A stretch of 64,000 nucleotides of DNA from NCBI RefSeq assembly GCF_900112525.1, contig NZ_FOMD01000002.1:372001-436000 (forward strand), written 5' to 3'. Numbering within the stretch: the first letter of the stretch is position 1; each line of letters opens with the position of its first letter. Source of the stretch: Klenkia taihuensis (GTDB lineage: Bacteria; Actinomycetota; Actinomycetes; Mycobacteriales; Geodermatophilaceae). Below the pieces are notes generated by a model. That model saw only the letters and a program-made list of their open reading frames with translations, was not told where the DNA came from and did no database searches. Below are positions 1 to 12,168 of the stretch, piece by piece. The translations under genes were made by a program, and so were the position numbers.

Positions 1-372
1 CTCGGGCACCACGTCGACGGCGATCATGTCGTCGGTGCAGGCCTGGCCCGGGGTGTACACCGGGCCGGCGGGCGCGGTCTCGACGACCGGCTCCGCGGGG
101 GGCTCAGGAGCGGCGGTGGGCGCGGGGTCGGGGGCCGGCGTGGTCGAGGGGACGGCGACGGCGGCCAGCGAGGGCACCACCTGCTCCAGCGACGGCACGC
201 CCGAGGTGGTCCCCGTCGCGCTCGCCGTGGCCGTCGTGCCCTCGCCGGGGGCGGCGGTGGCCGACGTGGCCAGCCAGCTGCCGCCGCCGACCACGGACAG
301 CACGGCGCCCAGCACGAGGGCCCGCCGACGCCAGTAGACGCCGGCAGGCAGGTCGCCGACCGGGTGCAGCAC
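1..372 (-). CDS. Secreted or membrane-anchored protein, unknown function (partial, N-terminal part)
   Basis: A GTG at 372 opens 124 codons that run off the left edge of the window. The first 17 residues are polar and end in a basic cluster (VYWRRR). One hydrophobic segment follows at about residues 18-40, then a long Thr/Ala/Pro-rich stretch, then an ordered-looking piece (YTPGQACTDD). This looks like a single-pass or secreted protein with an extracytoplasmic C-terminal domain. It is divergent from mutY with 88 bp between the starts. A TACCGT hexamer lies 7 nt before the GTG, so the mRNA may be leaderless. I do not recognise a family. Confidence 0.6.
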   Translation of the reverse strand, partial: MLHPVGDLPAGVYWRRRALVLGAVLSVVGGGSWLATSATAAPGEGTTATASATGTTSGVPSLEQVVPSLAAVAVPSTTPAPDPAPTAAPEPPAEPVVETAPAGPVYTPGQACTDDMIAVDVVPE

Positions 373-460
373 GTCGGTGACGGTATCGGCGACCGACCCC
401 GGTGCCCGGGCGGCTCGCCGAGGGCGTGAGCTGCTGCGACAGCTGGGACACTGGTGCCCC

Positions 461-1345
461 GTGACCACCCCCGTGCCCGGCGACGCACCCGGTGAGCTCG
501 TCGTCGACTGGTACGCCTCCGCCGCCCGCGACCTGCCGTGGCGGCAGCCGGGGGTCGACGCGTGGGCGGTGCTGGTCAGCGAGGTGATGCTGCAGCAGAC
601 CCCGGTGGCCCGGGTGGAGCCGGTCTGGCGGCAGTGGCTGGCCCGCTGGCCCCGCCCCTCCGCGCTGGCGGCCGAGCCCACCGGCGAGGTCATCCGGGCC
701 TGGGGCAAGCTCGGCTACCCCCGGCGGGCGCTCCGCCTGCAGGCCGCTGCGGCGGCCATCGCCGCCGACCACGGCGACGTGGTGCCCGACGACGTCGCGG
801 TGCTGGAGTCCTTGCCGGGCATCGGCAGCTACACCGCCCGGGCGGTGGCCTGCTTCGGGTACGGGCAGCGGCAGCCGGTGGTCGACACCAACGTCCGCCG
901 GGTGGTCGCCCGGCTGGTGCACGGCCGGGCCGAGGCCGCCCCCGCCCGGACCTCCGACCTGGCCGACGTCGCCGCGCTCGCCCCGGCCGACCACGACCGG
1001 GCGGTGCGGTTCTCCGTGGCGGTCATGGAGCTGGGTGCACTGGTCTGCGTGGCCGGGACGCCTCGGTGCGGGGTGTGCCCGGTGCGCGAGGTCTGCGCCT
1101 GGCGGCTGGCCGGCTCCCCGGCCCACGACGGGCCGCCGAGGAGGGTGCAGAAGTTCGCCGGCACCGACCGGCAGGTGCGCGGCCGGCTGCTGGACGTGCT
1201 CCGCGCGGCCACCGGCCCGGTGGAGCAGCCCGAGCTCGACGCGGTGTGGGAGGACCCGGTGCAGCGCGGCCGCTGCCTGGACTCCCTGCTGGTCGACGGC
1301 CTGGTCGTGCAGACCGACGACGGCCGGTTCGCGCTGCCGTCCTGA
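461..1345 (+). CDS. mutY: A/G-specific adenine DNA glycosylase MutY
   Basis: Removes adenine mispaired with 8-oxoguanine in base excision repair. The HhH-GPD core is clear: the motif LPGIGSYTARAV is followed by the catalytic aspartate in VVDTNVRRV. The [4Fe-4S] ligands appear as C-x6-C-x2-C-x5-C around CVAGTPRCGVCPVREVC. The protein is 294 aa and lacks most of the C-terminal NUDIX-like domain of the longer E. coli enzyme, as is common in actinobacteria. I chose GTG 461 because an in-frame ATG at 377 would lie almost on top of the divergent gene's start. It is convergent with clpC across a strong hairpin. Confidence 0.93.
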   Translation: MTTPVPGDAPGELVVDWYASAARDLPWRQPGVDAWAVLVSEVMLQQTPVARVEPVWRQWLARWPRPSALAAEPTGEVIRAWGKLGYPRRALRLQAAAAAIAADHGDVVPDDVAVLESLPGIGSYTARAVACFGYGQRQPVVDTNVRRVVARLVHGRAEAAPARTSDLADVAALAPADHDRAVRFSVAVMELGALVCVAGTPRCGVCPVREVCAWRLAGSPAHDGPPRRVQKFAGTDRQVRGRLLDVLRAATGPVEQPELDAVWEDPVQRGRCLDSLLVDGLVVQTDDGRFALPS

Positions 1346-1358
1346 CCCCGGACGCGGC

Positions 1359-1392
1359 GGAGGCCGCCACCCCGGCTGGGGTGGCGGCCTCC
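1359..1392. terminator. Bidirectional terminator between mutY and clpC
   Basis: A perfect 15-bp inverted repeat (1359-1373 with 1378-1392) has a 4-nt loop GGCT and lies between the convergent stops of mutY and clpC. It has no long U-tract on either strand, as is usual in high-GC actinobacteria. Confidence 0.75.
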
Positions 1393-1406
1393 GGTCGTGC
1401 TGGGGC

Positions 1407-3944
<2,538 letters not shown>

Positions 3945-4176
3945 CTGCTGCTTCCCCTCTGACCGGCTCGGACGTGCGGTGCTGCTCCCCTCGCGGGGTC
4001 ATGCTGACCGACGTCGTCGGTGTCTTCTCCGATGAACGGGGCACCGGTCGTTCCACTGTAGTCGCGGACGACGGGCGCCGGAGCGCCGTCCACACCCGGA
4101 GGTGCTGTCGTCCACCCTGCTCAACCCCCGTCCCCGGGGTGGTGTTCCGCACTCGTTACGCCCTCAGCGGACGACG
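3945..4176 (-). promoter_or_regulatory. clpC promoter and leader region
   Basis: This gene-free stretch separates clpC from the lsr2 terminators. The only element I can point to is TACAGT at 4060-4055 (minus strand), which fits the actinobacterial -10 TANNNT and would give a leader of about 105 nt. I see no clear -35 and cannot assign a ClgR or HspR operator by eye. Confidence 0.35.
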
Positions 4177-4206
4177 CAGGCCCGGCACCTTCCGGTACCG
4201 GGCCTG
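4177..4206 (-). terminator. Hairpin downstream of lsr2 (distal)
   Basis: Stems 4177-4189 and 4194-4206 pair over 13 positions with one mismatch and a TTCC loop. It is the second of two hairpins after lsr2 and probably a terminator or an mRNA 3' end stabiliser. Confidence 0.5.
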
Positions 4207-4222
4207 GGCGACGTGCTGGAAC

Positions 4223-4279
4223 GGCCCCCTCGCAGGGACCCGGGCCGCGCGCAGCGTGGTCCGGGGGGCGAGGGGGTCC
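4223..4279 (-). terminator. Hairpin immediately downstream of lsr2
   Basis: The arms 4223-4233 and 4268-4279 are complementary apart from one bulge, around a GC-rich interior that can itself fold. They lie just past the lsr2 stop at 4284, which suits a terminator. Confidence 0.5.
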
Positions 4280-4283
4280 TTCC

Positions 4284-4643
4284 TCAGTGGGCGGACTCGT
4301 AGGCCTCGACCACGCTGGCCGGGATGCGGCCGCGGTCGCTGACCTCGTGGCCGTTCTTGCGGGCCCAGTCGCGGATCGCGCCGGCCTGCTCGCGGTCCAT
4401 CCGGCCCGCGCCCGAGCCGCCACCGGTGGCCTTGCTGCGGCCACCACCGGAGGCGCGCCCACGACCGGCGACCTTGCGGGCGGCGCCGACGTACTTGGCG
4501 AACACCTCGCGCATCTCGGTGGCGTTCTTGTCCGACAGGTCGATCTCGTACGTCGTGCCGTCGAGGGCGAAGGTCACCGTCTCGTCGGCGGGGACGTCGT
4601 CGTCGAAGTCGTCACTGAGGATGACCTGGACCTTGCGTGCCAT
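4284..4643 (-). CDS. lsr2: Nucleoid-associated protein Lsr2
   Basis: H-NS-like DNA-bridging protein that silences AT-rich and foreign DNA. It has the expected architecture in 119 aa: an N-terminal beta-rich oligomerisation domain starting [15 protein letters not shown], a Gly/Ser/Lys-rich linker (about 60-85), and a C-terminal DNA-binding domain with the RGR minor-groove motif (DRGRIPASV). ATG 4643 is chosen because it matches the family N-terminus and has AGGAG 7 nt upstream; the longer in-frame ORF to 4718 is unlikely. It lies between lysS and clpC, as in M. tuberculosis (Rv3596c-Rv3598c). Confidence 0.96.
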   Translation of the reverse strand: MARKVQVILSDDFDDDVPADETVTFALDGTTYEIDLSDKNATEMREVFAKYVGAARKVAGRGRASGGGRSKATGGGSGAGRMDREQAGAIRDWARKNGHEVSDRGRIPASVVEAYESAH

Positions 4644-4791
4644 TTCTGCTCCTGCGCTGTTCGGCCCCCGTGGTGGCCACGTGCATTCCGCCGCGGATTC
4701 TGCGGCGACGGAATTCATTCCACCACAACCCGGCGAGGAATGCGCAATTCCGGCACAGAACTGCTCGCAGGGGTGAGGGGAACCGAATTGT

Positions 4792-6297
4792 TCAGGAACT
4801 GAGCGGGCGCACCAACGGGAACAGGATCGTCTCGCGGATGCCGAGGCCGGTCAGGGTCATCATCAGCCGGTCCATACCCATCCCGACCCCACCGGTGGGG
4901 GGCATGCCGTACTCCAGCGCCTCGAGGAAGTCCTCGTCGAGCACCATCGCCTCGGGGTCGCCCGCGGCGGCCAGCAGCGCCTGCTGGGTGAACCGCTCGC
5001 GCTGCACCGTCGGGTCGACCAGCTCGGAGTAGCCGGTGCCGCGCTCGATCCCACCGATGTAGAGGTCCCACTTCTCGGCCACGCCCGGCGTGCTGCGGTG
5101 CGCCCGGGTCAGCGGCGAGGTGTCGGTCGGGTAGTCCACCACGAACGTGGGCGCCTGCAGCGAGTGCTGCACGAGGGCCTCGAAGAGCTCCTCGACGAGC
5201 TTGCCGTGGCCCCACGCCGGGTCGACGCCGAGCTCCACCCGCTCGGCGTGCGCGCGCAGCTGATCGACGGTCGTGTCGGGGGTGATCTCCTCGCCGAGGG
5301 CCTCGGAGGTGACGCCGTAGAGCGACACCTGCGGCCATTCCCCCGACAGGTCGACCTCGGTGCCGTCGTGGTGGCGCGCGGTGTGGTCCCCGAACAGCGC
5401 GGCGCACGATTCCTGCACCAGTTCCCGGGTGGTGCGCGCCATGTCCTGGTAGTCCGCGTGCGCCTCGTAGAACTCCAGCATCGCGAACTCCGGGGAATGC
5501 GAGGAGTCGGCACCCTCGTTCCGGAAATTCCGGTTGATCTCGAACACCCGGTCCAGCCCACCGACGATGCACCGCTTGAGGAACAGCTCCGGCGCGATGC
5601 GCAGGTAGAGGTCCAGGTCGAATGCATTCATGTGCGTGCGGAAAGGCCGCGCGGTGGCGCCGCCGTGCACGACCTGCAGCATCGGCGTCTCGACCTCGAG
5701 GTAGCCGCGGGAGGTGAGCCCGGCCCGGACGGCGGCGTTCACCGCGGCCCGCTGGTGCACGGTGCGGCGCGCCTCGTCGCGGACGATGAGGTCGACGTAG
5801 CGGCGGCGGACCCGCAGCTCCTCGCTCATCGGCTTGTGCGCCACGGGCAGCGGGCGCAGCGCCTTGGCGGCCAGCTGCCAGGAGTCGGCGAACACCGACA
5901 GCTCGCCCCGGCGGGACGTGCCCACCTCGCCGGTGACCAGCACGTGGTCGCCGAGGTCGACGTCGGCCTTCCACGCCGCGAGGGCCTCCTCGCCGACCCG
6001 GTCGCGGGAGAGCATCACCTGCAGCTCGGTGCCGCCCTCGCGCAGCGTGGCGAAGCACAGCTTGCCGGTGTTGCGGCTGAAGATGACCCGGCCGGTGACC
6101 CCGACGACCTCGCCGGTCATGGTGTCGGCGTCCAGCTCGGGGTGCGCCTCGCGGACCGCGGCCAGCGACGTCGTGCGCGGCACCGAGACCGGGTAGGGCT
6201 CGACGCCTGCCTCGCGCAGCCGGTCGAGCTTGCCGCGGCGGACCCGCAGCTGCTCGGGGAGCTCGTCGTCGGGGGTGTCGGGAGGGCCGTCGGTCAC
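4792..6297 (-). CDS. lysS: Lysine--tRNA ligase (class II)
   Basis: Charges tRNA-Lys. An N-terminal OB-fold anticodon-binding domain (about 60-170) is followed by the class II catalytic core with motif 2 ([11 protein letters not shown]) and motif 3 (GMGMDRLMM near the C-terminus). Its 501 aa is typical. The start is GTG 6297, with no Shine-Dalgarno sequence but TAGGCT exactly 6 nt upstream, so translation is probably leaderless. It is 37 bp downstream of coaX on the same strand, so it may be served both by the cofactor operon and by its own promoter. Confidence 0.96.
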   Translation of the reverse strand: MTDGPPDTPDDELPEQLRVRRGKLDRLREAGVEPYPVSVPRTTSLAAVREAHPELDADTMTGEVVGVTGRVIFSRNTGKLCFATLREGGTELQVMLSRDRVGEEALAAWKADVDLGDHVLVTGEVGTSRRGELSVFADSWQLAAKALRPLPVAHKPMSEELRVRRRYVDLIVRDEARRTVHQRAAVNAAVRAGLTSRGYLEVETPMLQVVHGGATARPFRTHMNAFDLDLYLRIAPELFLKRCIVGGLDRVFEINRNFRNEGADSSHSPEFAMLEFYEAHADYQDMARTTRELVQESCAALFGDHTARHHDGTEVDLSGEWPQVSLYGVTSEALGEEITPDTTVDQLRAHAERVELGVDPAWGHGKLVEELFEALVQHSLQAPTFVVDYPTDTSPLTRAHRSTPGVAEKWDLYIGGIERGTGYSELVDPTVQRERFTQQALLAAAGDPEAMVLDEDFLEALEYGMPPTGGVGMGMDRLMMTLTGLGIRETILFPLVRPLSS

Positions 6298-6303
6298 CCG
6301 GCA

Positions 6304-6309
6304 AGCCTA
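6304..6309 (-). promoter_or_regulatory. Candidate -10 of a leaderless lysS promoter
   Basis: TAGGCT on the minus strand matches TANNNT and ends 6 nt before the GTG start of lysS, the spacing expected if transcription begins at the start codon. Confidence 0.45.
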
Positions 6310-6334
6310 CGGAGCGGTGGTCAGCGGGTCGCCC

Positions 6335-7123
6335 TCACCTGGACGACTGGTGCCGTTCGTGGGCCAGCCGCAGGCCCTGCACGGTCAGGTCGGGGTCGCG
6401 CTCCCCCACCGACCGGCAGCTGTCGACCACCAGCGGGTGCAGCCCGCCGGTGGCCACCACGACCGGCCCGACGCCGAAGGTGGTCATCAGCTCGGCGGCG
6501 ACCCGGTCGACCAGGCCGTCGACCAGACCGGCGAAGCCGAGCACGACGCCGGACTGCAGGGCGGCGACGGTGTTCTTGCCGATCGCCCTCTCCGGGACCG
6601 TGAGTTCCACCGACCGGAGCTGGGCGGCCCGGGCGGCCAGCGCGTCCAGGGACACCTCGACGCCGGGCGCCAGCGCCCCGCCGAGGAACTGACCGGCCGG
6701 GCCGACGGCGTCCACCGTGGTGGAGGTGCCGAAGTCGACGACGACGACCGGCCGGCCGGTGCCGTCGGGGCGCTTGCCGTACAGCTCGTGCGCGGCCAGC
6801 GCGGTGACCACCCGGTCGGCGCCGACCTCCCGGGGGTTGTCCACGTGCAGCGGGACGCCGGTGCGCACGCCCGGGCCGACCAGCGTCACCGGGACGTCGA
6901 GCCGGTCCAGCAGCTGGCGCAGCACCGGGAGCAGCTGCGGCACCGTGGAGCAGGCCGCGACCCCGGTGACCTCGGCGTCGCGCAGCAGGCCCCGCCAGAC
7001 CAGCTGGATCTCGTCGGCGGTCGCCCGGGGCTGGGTGCGCACCCGCCAGCAACCGGCCACCCGGGCGCCGTCGAGGGTGGCCAGCACCGTGTGGCTGTTG
7101 CCGACGTCCACGCAGAGCAGCAC
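6335..7123 (-). CDS. coaX: Type III pantothenate kinase
   Basis: Phosphorylates pantothenate in the first step of CoA synthesis. The ASKHA-fold signatures are visible: N-terminal phosphate loop CVDVGNSHT, a central DFGTSTTVD, and the substrate-site segment PREVGADR. Length is 262 aa as in the family. The start is GTG 7123, one nucleotide after the nadC stop. Its position at the end of panC-panD-nadB-nadC links pantothenate synthesis directly to its use. Confidence 0.95.
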   Translation of the reverse strand: MLLCVDVGNSHTVLATLDGARVAGCWRVRTQPRATADEIQLVWRGLLRDAEVTGVAACSTVPQLLPVLRQLLDRLDVPVTLVGPGVRTGVPLHVDNPREVGADRVVTALAAHELYGKRPDGTGRPVVVVDFGTSTTVDAVGPAGQFLGGALAPGVEVSLDALAARAAQLRSVELTVPERAIGKNTVAALQSGVVLGFAGLVDGLVDRVAAELMTTFGVGPVVVATGGLHPLVVDSCRSVGERDPDLTVQGLRLAHERHQSSR

Positions 7124-7124
7124 G

Positions 7125-8063
7125 TCAGGCCGTCCGCAGGTCCAGGGCGAGGTCGAGGATCGGCGAGCTGTGCGTGAGCGCGCCCACCGACAGGTAGTCC
7201 ACGCCGGTCCCGGCGACCGCGCGGGCGCCGGCGAGGGTCAGCCCCCCGGTGGCCTCGGTCCGCGCCCGCCCGCCGACGGCGACGACGGCCTCGCGGAGGA
7301 CGTCGGGCGGCATGTTGTCCAGCAGCAGGAAGTCCGCCCCCGCCTCGACCGCCTCGACGGCCTGCGCGACGGTGTCGGCCTCGACCTGCACCGGCACCTG
7401 CGGCGCCCGCTCGCGGACGGCGGCGACCGCGGCGGCCACGGACCCGGCGGCGGCCACGTGGTTGTCCTTGACCATGGCGACGTCGTAGAGGCCCATCCGC
7501 TTGTTCGACCCGCCGCCGCAGCGCACCGCGTACTTCTCCAGCGGCCGCAGCAGGGGGGTGGTCTTGCGGGTGTCCAGCACGACCGCGCCGGTGCCCTCGA
7601 CGGCGTCCACCCAGGCACGGGTGGACGTGGCGATGCCCGAGGCGCGGCTGGCGATGTTCAGCGCCGACCGCTCGGCGGCCAGCAGCGCCCGCACGTAGCC
7701 GGTGACGGTGAGCAGCACGTCGCCGCGGCGGACCCGGTCGCCGTCGGCCGCGCCGGCCACCAGGGTGGCCGAGGGCGCCAGCCGTGCGAAGACCCGCGCG
7801 GCGACGGGCAGGCCCGCGACCACGCCGTCGGCCCGGGCGACCAGGTCGGCGGTGCCGCGCTGGGTGGCCGGCACGGTGGCCGCGCTGGTGACGTCGTGGG
7901 CCACCGCCTGGTCGGGGGCGTGCGGCAGCGGGGTGCCGCCGGTGAGGTCCTCGGCCAGGGTGCGCTCGACGAGGTCGGTCACCCAGGCCTCGTCCAGGCC
8001 GGTGCCGGTGAGGTCCCGCGGGTCCCGGCGGGGTGCGGGGTCCGGGCGCAGGGCACCGCTCAC
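7125..8063 (-). CDS. nadC: Nicotinate-nucleotide diphosphorylase (quinolinate phosphoribosyltransferase)
   Basis: Converts quinolinate and PRPP to nicotinate mononucleotide in de novo NAD synthesis. The PRPP/quinolinate-site segments TRKTTPLLRPLEKYAV and GGSNKRMGLYD, the DNHV motif and the C-terminal GGLTLAGARA and VDYLSVGALTHS are intact. The 312 aa has an N-terminal extension of about 20 residues over the usual 280-290. GTG 8063 overlaps the nadB stop as GTGA; the adjacent GTG at 8066 is an equal alternative. Confidence 0.95.
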   Translation of the reverse strand: MSGALRPDPAPRRDPRDLTGTGLDEAWVTDLVERTLAEDLTGGTPLPHAPDQAVAHDVTSAATVPATQRGTADLVARADGVVAGLPVAARVFARLAPSATLVAGAADGDRVRRGDVLLTVTGYVRALLAAERSALNIASRASGIATSTRAWVDAVEGTGAVVLDTRKTTPLLRPLEKYAVRCGGGSNKRMGLYDVAMVKDNHVAAAGSVAAAVAAVRERAPQVPVQVEADTVAQAVEAVEAGADFLLLDNMPPDVLREAVVAVGGRARTEATGGLTLAGARAVAGTGVDYLSVGALTHSSPILDLALDLRTA

Positions 8064-9745
8064 CACGACACCTCCGGGGGCGTGCCGACCGGGCGGGGGG
8101 TCAGCTGCAGCGTGCCGTCGGCGTGCAGCGCGACGTCGAGGTGCACCCGCCAGGCGTCGTCGTCGTCGGGGTGGTCCTCGCGCCAGTGGCAGCCGCGGGT
8201 CTCCTCCCGGGCGCCGGCGGCCGCGGTCAGCGCGGTCGCGACGGTGAGCAGGTCGGTGGCCTCCCAGCCGGCCACGCCGGGCTCGGCCGTGCCCAGCAGC
8301 CCGGCGATCGCGGCCAGCTCCCCGGCGGCCACGGTCAGCCCGCCCCCGCTGCGCAGCGCGCCGACGCGGGCGGACATGGTGGCGGTCAGCCGGCCGCGGG
8401 CGGCGGGGTCGAGCAGGCCGTCGAGGTGGGCGACCTGCGGCGGCGCGGGCTGCGGGTCGGGCAGGCCGGCGGCGAGCTCGGCGCCGATCCGGCCGGCGAA
8501 GACCAGGCCCTCCAGCAGCGAGTTCGAGGCCAGCCGGTTGGCCCCGTGCACGCCGGTGCAGGCCACCTCGCCGCAGGCGTAGAGGCCGGGGACGGTGGTG
8601 CGGCCGGCCAGGTCGGTGGCCAGCCCGCCGGAGGCGTAGTGCGCCGCGGGGGTGACCGGCACCAGCTCGGTGACCGGGTCGATGCCGGCCTCGCGACAGC
8701 GGGCCACGATGGTCGGGAACCGCCGCTCCAGCCCCTCGACGTGCCGGGCGTCCAGGAACACGTGGTCGGTGCCGTCGCGCAGCTGCACCCGGGTGATCGC
8801 CTTGGCGACCACGTCGCGGGGGGCGAGCTCGGCCAGCGGGTGCACCCCGACCATGAACCGCTCGCCGGCGGCGTCGCGCAGCAGGGCGCCCTCGCCGCGC
8901 AGCGCCTCGCTGACCAGCGGCTGCTGGCCGCGGGAGTCCGGGCCCAGGTAGAGCGCGGTGGGGTGGAACTGCACGAACTCCAGGTCGGTGGCCACCGCGC
9001 CGGCCCGCAGGCCCAGGGCCACGCCGTCGCCGGTGGAGACCGAGGGGTTGGTGGTCGAGGCGTACACCTGGCCCATGCCGCCGGTGGCCAGCACCACCGC
9101 CCGGGAGCGGACCGCGCCGACGCCGTCGGAGCTGCCCTCGCCCAGCACGTGCAGGGTGACCCCGGCCGCGCGGCCCGCGGCGTCGGTGACCAGGTCGAGC
9201 ACCATCGCGTGCTCCACCAGGGTGATGCCCGGGTCGGTGAGCACCGCGGCGTGCAGCGCACGCTGCACCTCCGCGCCCGTGGCGTCGCCGCCGGCGTGCA
9301 CGATCCGGTCGGCGTGGTGGCCGCCCTCGCGGGTGAGCAGCAGCTCGCCGTCCGGGCCGCGGTCGAACGTCGCGCCCCAGCTCATCAGCTCGCGCAGCCG
9401 GTCGGGGCCCTCGGTGACCAGGGCGTGCACCGCGTCGGGCTCGCACAGCCCGACGCCGGCGGTCTCGGTGTCGGCGGCGTGCGCGGCCGGGGAGTCGGTG
9501 GCGGCGAGCACCGCCGCGATGCCTCCCTGCGCCCACCGCGTGGACCCGTCGTCCACCTCGACCTTGGTGACGACGGCGACCGACAGGCCGGCGGCGCGGG
9601 CGTGCAGCGCCACGCAGAGGCCGGCGACGCCGGACCCCACCACGCAGACGTCGGCGGTCAGCTCCCAGCCCGGCGCGGGCGCGGCCAGCCGCGACGGCAG
9701 CCGGGTGGCCAGCGGGGGCCCCAAGACCGGGCCGGCGAGTGTCAC
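8060..9745 (-). CDS. nadB: L-aspartate oxidase
   Basis: FAD enzyme that oxidises L-aspartate to iminoaspartate for quinolinate synthesis. The N-terminal dinucleotide fold (VVGSGVAGL, about residue 35) and the substrate loop [11 protein letters not shown] are followed by the active-site region [19 protein letters not shown] fumarate-reductase-type C-terminal helical domain completes it. It is 561 aa. GTG 9745 overlaps the panD stop as GTGA. The partner nadA is not in this window, which is unusual because nadA, nadB and nadC are often together. Confidence 0.95.
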   Translation of the reverse strand: MTLAGPVLGPPLATRLPSRLAAPAPGWELTADVCVVGSGVAGLCVALHARAAGLSVAVVTKVEVDDGSTRWAQGGIAAVLAATDSPAAHAADTETAGVGLCEPDAVHALVTEGPDRLRELMSWGATFDRGPDGELLLTREGGHHADRIVHAGGDATGAEVQRALHAAVLTDPGITLVEHAMVLDLVTDAAGRAAGVTLHVLGEGSSDGVGAVRSRAVVLATGGMGQVYASTTNPSVSTGDGVALGLRAGAVATDLEFVQFHPTALYLGPDSRGQQPLVSEALRGEGALLRDAAGERFMVGVHPLAELAPRDVVAKAITRVQLRDGTDHVFLDARHVEGLERRFPTIVARCREAGIDPVTELVPVTPAAHYASGGLATDLAGRTTVPGLYACGEVACTGVHGANRLASNSLLEGLVFAGRIGAELAAGLPDPQPAPPQVAHLDGLLDPAARGRLTATMSARVGALRSGGGLTVAAGELAAIAGLLGTAEPGVAGWEATDLLTVATALTAAAGAREETRGCHWREDHPDDDDAWRVHLDVALHADGTLQLTPRPVGTPPEVSW

Positions 9746-10167
9746 CCGCGGACCGTATCCCCCCGGACCAGACCGTCGCCCGCGACGCCGGGCGGCGGGG
9801 TCGCGGGGTCGGCCCCCAGCTCGACCACGCGGTTGTCGGCGTCGACGTGCACGACCTTGGGCAGGAAGGACTTCGCCTCGGTCTCGTCCATCAGGCCGTA
9901 GCTGATCAGGATGACCAGGTCGCCGGGGTGCACCAGGTGGGCGGCGGCGCCGTTGATCCCGATGACGCCGCTGCCCCGCTCGCCCGGGATCGTGTAGGTC
10001 TCCAGCCGGGCGCCGTTGGTGACGTCGACGATGGCCACCTGCTCGCCGGGCAGCAGGTCGGCGGCGTCCAGCAGGTCCTCGTCGACCGTCACCGAGCCGA
10101 CGTAGTGCAGGTCGGCCTGGGTGACCGTGGCCCGGTGGATCTTGGACTTGAGCATCGTGCGCATCAT
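9742..10167 (-). CDS. panD: Aspartate 1-decarboxylase proenzyme
   Basis: Makes beta-alanine from aspartate. It is translated as a proenzyme that cleaves itself between Gly and Ser in [12 protein letters not shown], giving the pyruvoyl cofactor. The catalytic Lys/Arg region near the N-terminus ([12 protein letters not shown]) and the [15 protein letters not shown] core are present. It is 141 aa including a Gly/Pro-rich tail. ATG 10167 overlaps the panC stop as ATGA; a second ATG follows directly. It shares the aspartate precursor with nadB downstream. Confidence 0.96.
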   Translation of the reverse strand: MMRTMLKSKIHRATVTQADLHYVGSVTVDEDLLDAADLLPGEQVAIVDVTNGARLETYTIPGERGSGVIGINGAAAHLVHPGDLVILISYGLMDETEAKSFLPKVVHVDADNRVVELGADPATPPPGVAGDGLVRGDTVRG

Positions 10168-11018
10168 CGGGGCTCCCCCAGGGTCACGGCGGTGTTGTCG
10201 ATCAGGCGGGTGCTGCCGGCGCGGGCGGCGACCAGCAGGCGGGCCGGGCCGGCGGACGGCGCCGGGCCCAGGTCGGGGTCGGTGAGGGCGAGGTAGTCCG
10301 GCACCAGCGACGGCTCGCCGTCCAGCACCCGCTGCGCGGCGGCCAGGACGGCGCCCGCGCCCTGCGGCCCGGCGGCGGCACCGGCGCGCAGCGCGGCGGA
10401 GATGGCCGCCGCGGCCCAGCGCTGTGCCGGGTCGAGGTAGCGGTTGCGCGAGGACAGCGCCATGCCGTCCTGCTCGCGGACGGTGGGGACGCCGACCACC
10501 TCGACGCCCAGCGCCAGCTCCCGGGCCATGGCCCGGATCAGGGTCAGCTGCTGGTAGTCCTTGTCGCCGAACACCGCGACGTCCGGGCGGACCAGGCCGA
10601 ACAGCTTCGCGACGACGGTGAGCACCCCGGCGAAGTGCCCGGGCCGGACGGCGCCCTCGAGCACGTCACCGAGCGGGCCGGGGTGCACGGTGACCCCGGC
10701 CGCGCCGTCGGGGTAGACGTCGGCGACGCCCGGGTGGAAGACCAGGTCGGCCCCCTCCTCGGCGAGTGCTGCGAGGTCGGCGTCCCAGGTGCGGGGGTAG
10801 CGGTCGAAGTCCTCGCCGGGGCCGAACTGGGTGGGGTTGACGAAGACCGAGACCACGACGCCGCCGCCGAGGGCGCGGGCGTGCCGGACCAGCGTGCGGT
10901 GGCCCTCGTGCAGGGCCCCCATGGTCGGCACCAGCACGACCGGGCCCGGCAGGTCGGCGACGCGCTCCCGCAGCTCGGCGGCGGTCTCCGCGACGGCGGT
11001 CGAGGCGACCGCGGTCAC
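10164..11018 (-). CDS. panC: Pantothenate synthetase
   Basis: ATP-dependent condensation of pantoate with beta-alanine. The nucleotidyltransferase HIGH motif ([10 protein letters not shown]) and the KMSKS-like loop ([11 protein letters not shown]) are intact, as is [14 protein letters not shown]. It is 284 aa. GTG 11018 overlaps the stop of the upstream DUF2520 gene as GTGA, and the same arrangement continues into panD. Confidence 0.96.
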   Translation of the reverse strand: MTAVASTAVAETAAELRERVADLPGPVVLVPTMGALHEGHRTLVRHARALGGGVVVSVFVNPTQFGPGEDFDRYPRTWDADLAALAEEGADLVFHPGVADVYPDGAAGVTVHPGPLGDVLEGAVRPGHFAGVLTVVAKLFGLVRPDVAVFGDKDYQQLTLIRAMARELALGVEVVGVPTVREQDGMALSSRNRYLDPAQRWAAAAISAALRAGAAAGPQGAGAVLAAAQRVLDGEPSLVPDYLALTDPDLGPAPSAGPARLLVAARAGSTRLIDNTAVTLGEPR

Positions 11019-11935
11019 CGCGGCACCTCCACGCCGTCGAGCAGGTCGGTGAGCGGCTGCGCCTCGTGCGGCTTGAGCCGCCCGGCGGCCGCGGCGCGCT
11101 CGGTGGTCCGCCGGGCCATCGCCACGTACCCGGCGACCGCGTCGGGGGCGCGGTCGGCCAGCGCGGCGACGTGGCCGGCGACGGTGCCGACGTCCCCGCG
11201 GCTGACCGGGCCGGTCAGCCCGGCGTCGCCGCGGCGCAGGCCGTTGTCCAGCGCGGCGCCCAGCAGCGGGCCCAGGACCCGGGCGGGCTGCTCGACCCCG
11301 GCGGTGCGCAGCAGGTCTGCGGCCTCGGCGACCAGGGTGACCAGGTGGTTGGCGCCGGTGACCAGCGCCGCGTGGTAGAGCACCCGGTCGGCCTCGGCGA
11401 CCCAGAACGGCTCGCCGCCCATCTCCAGCACCACGGTCTCGGCGACGGCGCGGTGCTCGGGCCGGCTGGTGACCCCGAACGGGGTGCCGAGCAGGCGGGG
11501 CAGGTCCTCGGGGCCGCCGGAGAAGGTCATCGCCGGGTGCAGCGCCAGGCCCAGCACACCGGCCTCCTCGGCGGGGGCGAGCACGGCCAGCCCGTGCGCG
11601 CCGGAGGTGTGCAGGGCGAGCTGGCCGCGGCGCCAGCCGCCGGTGCCGGCCAGGCCCGCGACCAGGCCGGCCAGGGCGTCGTCGGGCACGGCGAGGACGA
11701 CGAGGTCGCCGGCGGCCACCACCTCGTCGGTGGGCAGCAGCGGGACGCCGGGCAGCAGCCGGGCGGCGCGGGCGCGGGAGGCGTCGGACAGGCCCGCGGC
11801 GGCGACCACGTCGTGGCCGGCGGCGGCGAGCGCGGCGCCCAGGACGGCGCCGACGCGACCGGCTCCGACGATGCCGACGCGCAGGCGGACGGGGCTGTGC
11901 CGGTCGGCGGGCAGGGCTGCGCTGAACTGGTCCAT
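11015..11935 (-). CDS. DUF2520 Rossmann-fold protein (Rv3603c-like)
   Basis: The N-terminal NAD(P)-binding motif [16 protein letters not shown] (about residue 20) is followed by a C-terminal helical DUF2520 domain, as in the 6-phosphogluconate-dehydrogenase-like superfamily. Conserved features include LHTSGAHG and LALHPAMTF. It is 306 aa from ATG 11935, which has GAGAGG upstream. It opens the panC-panD-nadB-nadC-coaX run with a GTGA overlap, as the homologue does in mycobacteria. A role near ketopantoate/pantoate metabolism is often suspected from this context but is not shown by the sequence. Confidence 0.85.
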   Translation of the reverse strand: MDQFSAALPADRHSPVRLRVGIVGAGRVGAVLGAALAAAGHDVVAAAGLSDASRARAARLLPGVPLLPTDEVVAAGDLVVLAVPDDALAGLVAGLAGTGGWRRGQLALHTSGAHGLAVLAPAEEAGVLGLALHPAMTFSGGPEDLPRLLGTPFGVTSRPEHRAVAETVVLEMGGEPFWVAEADRVLYHAALVTGANHLVTLVAEAADLLRTAGVEQPARVLGPLLGAALDNGLRRGDAGLTGPVSRGDVGTVAGHVAALADRAPDAVAGYVAMARRTTERAAAAGRLKPHEAQPLTDLLDGVEVPR

Positions 11936-11989
11936 CGTGTGCACCTCTCGTTCCGGGCCCTCGCGGGTCCCGGACATCTCGGCGACGAC

Positions 11990-12011
11990 GGGCCCTCCTC
12001 GTCGAGGGCCC
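11990..12011 (-). other. Hairpin in the 5' leader of the DUF2520-pan operon
   Basis: A perfect 8-bp inverted repeat (11990-11997 with 12004-12011, 6-nt loop) lies about 55 nt upstream of the DUF2520 start, next to a short GGTGCT-type repeat (12013-12034). It could be a leader structure or simply reflect GC-rich sequence. It does not match a riboswitch class I know. Confidence 0.25.
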
Positions 12012-12168
12012 GGGTGGTGCTGGTGGTGCTGGTGCCCGGCCGGGCCGCTGCAACGGGTTGTCACGCGGAGGACGGGCGCCGACGAGTGTGCTACCCGCGT
12101 GCGCGCCGGGCCACGCCTGCGCGGTGTGGGCTCACTCACCCCGGGGAGGTGTCGCTACGGTGCGGCCT

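Noticed and set aside
11936-12060. A His-codon run (HQHHQHH) before a hairpin in the DUF2520 leader, suggesting a histidine attenuator
   Set aside because: The frame has no stop before the DUF2520 start and simply reads into it, there is no ribosome-binding site, and the downstream genes are not histidine genes. It is a short GGTGCT repeat read in one of six frames.
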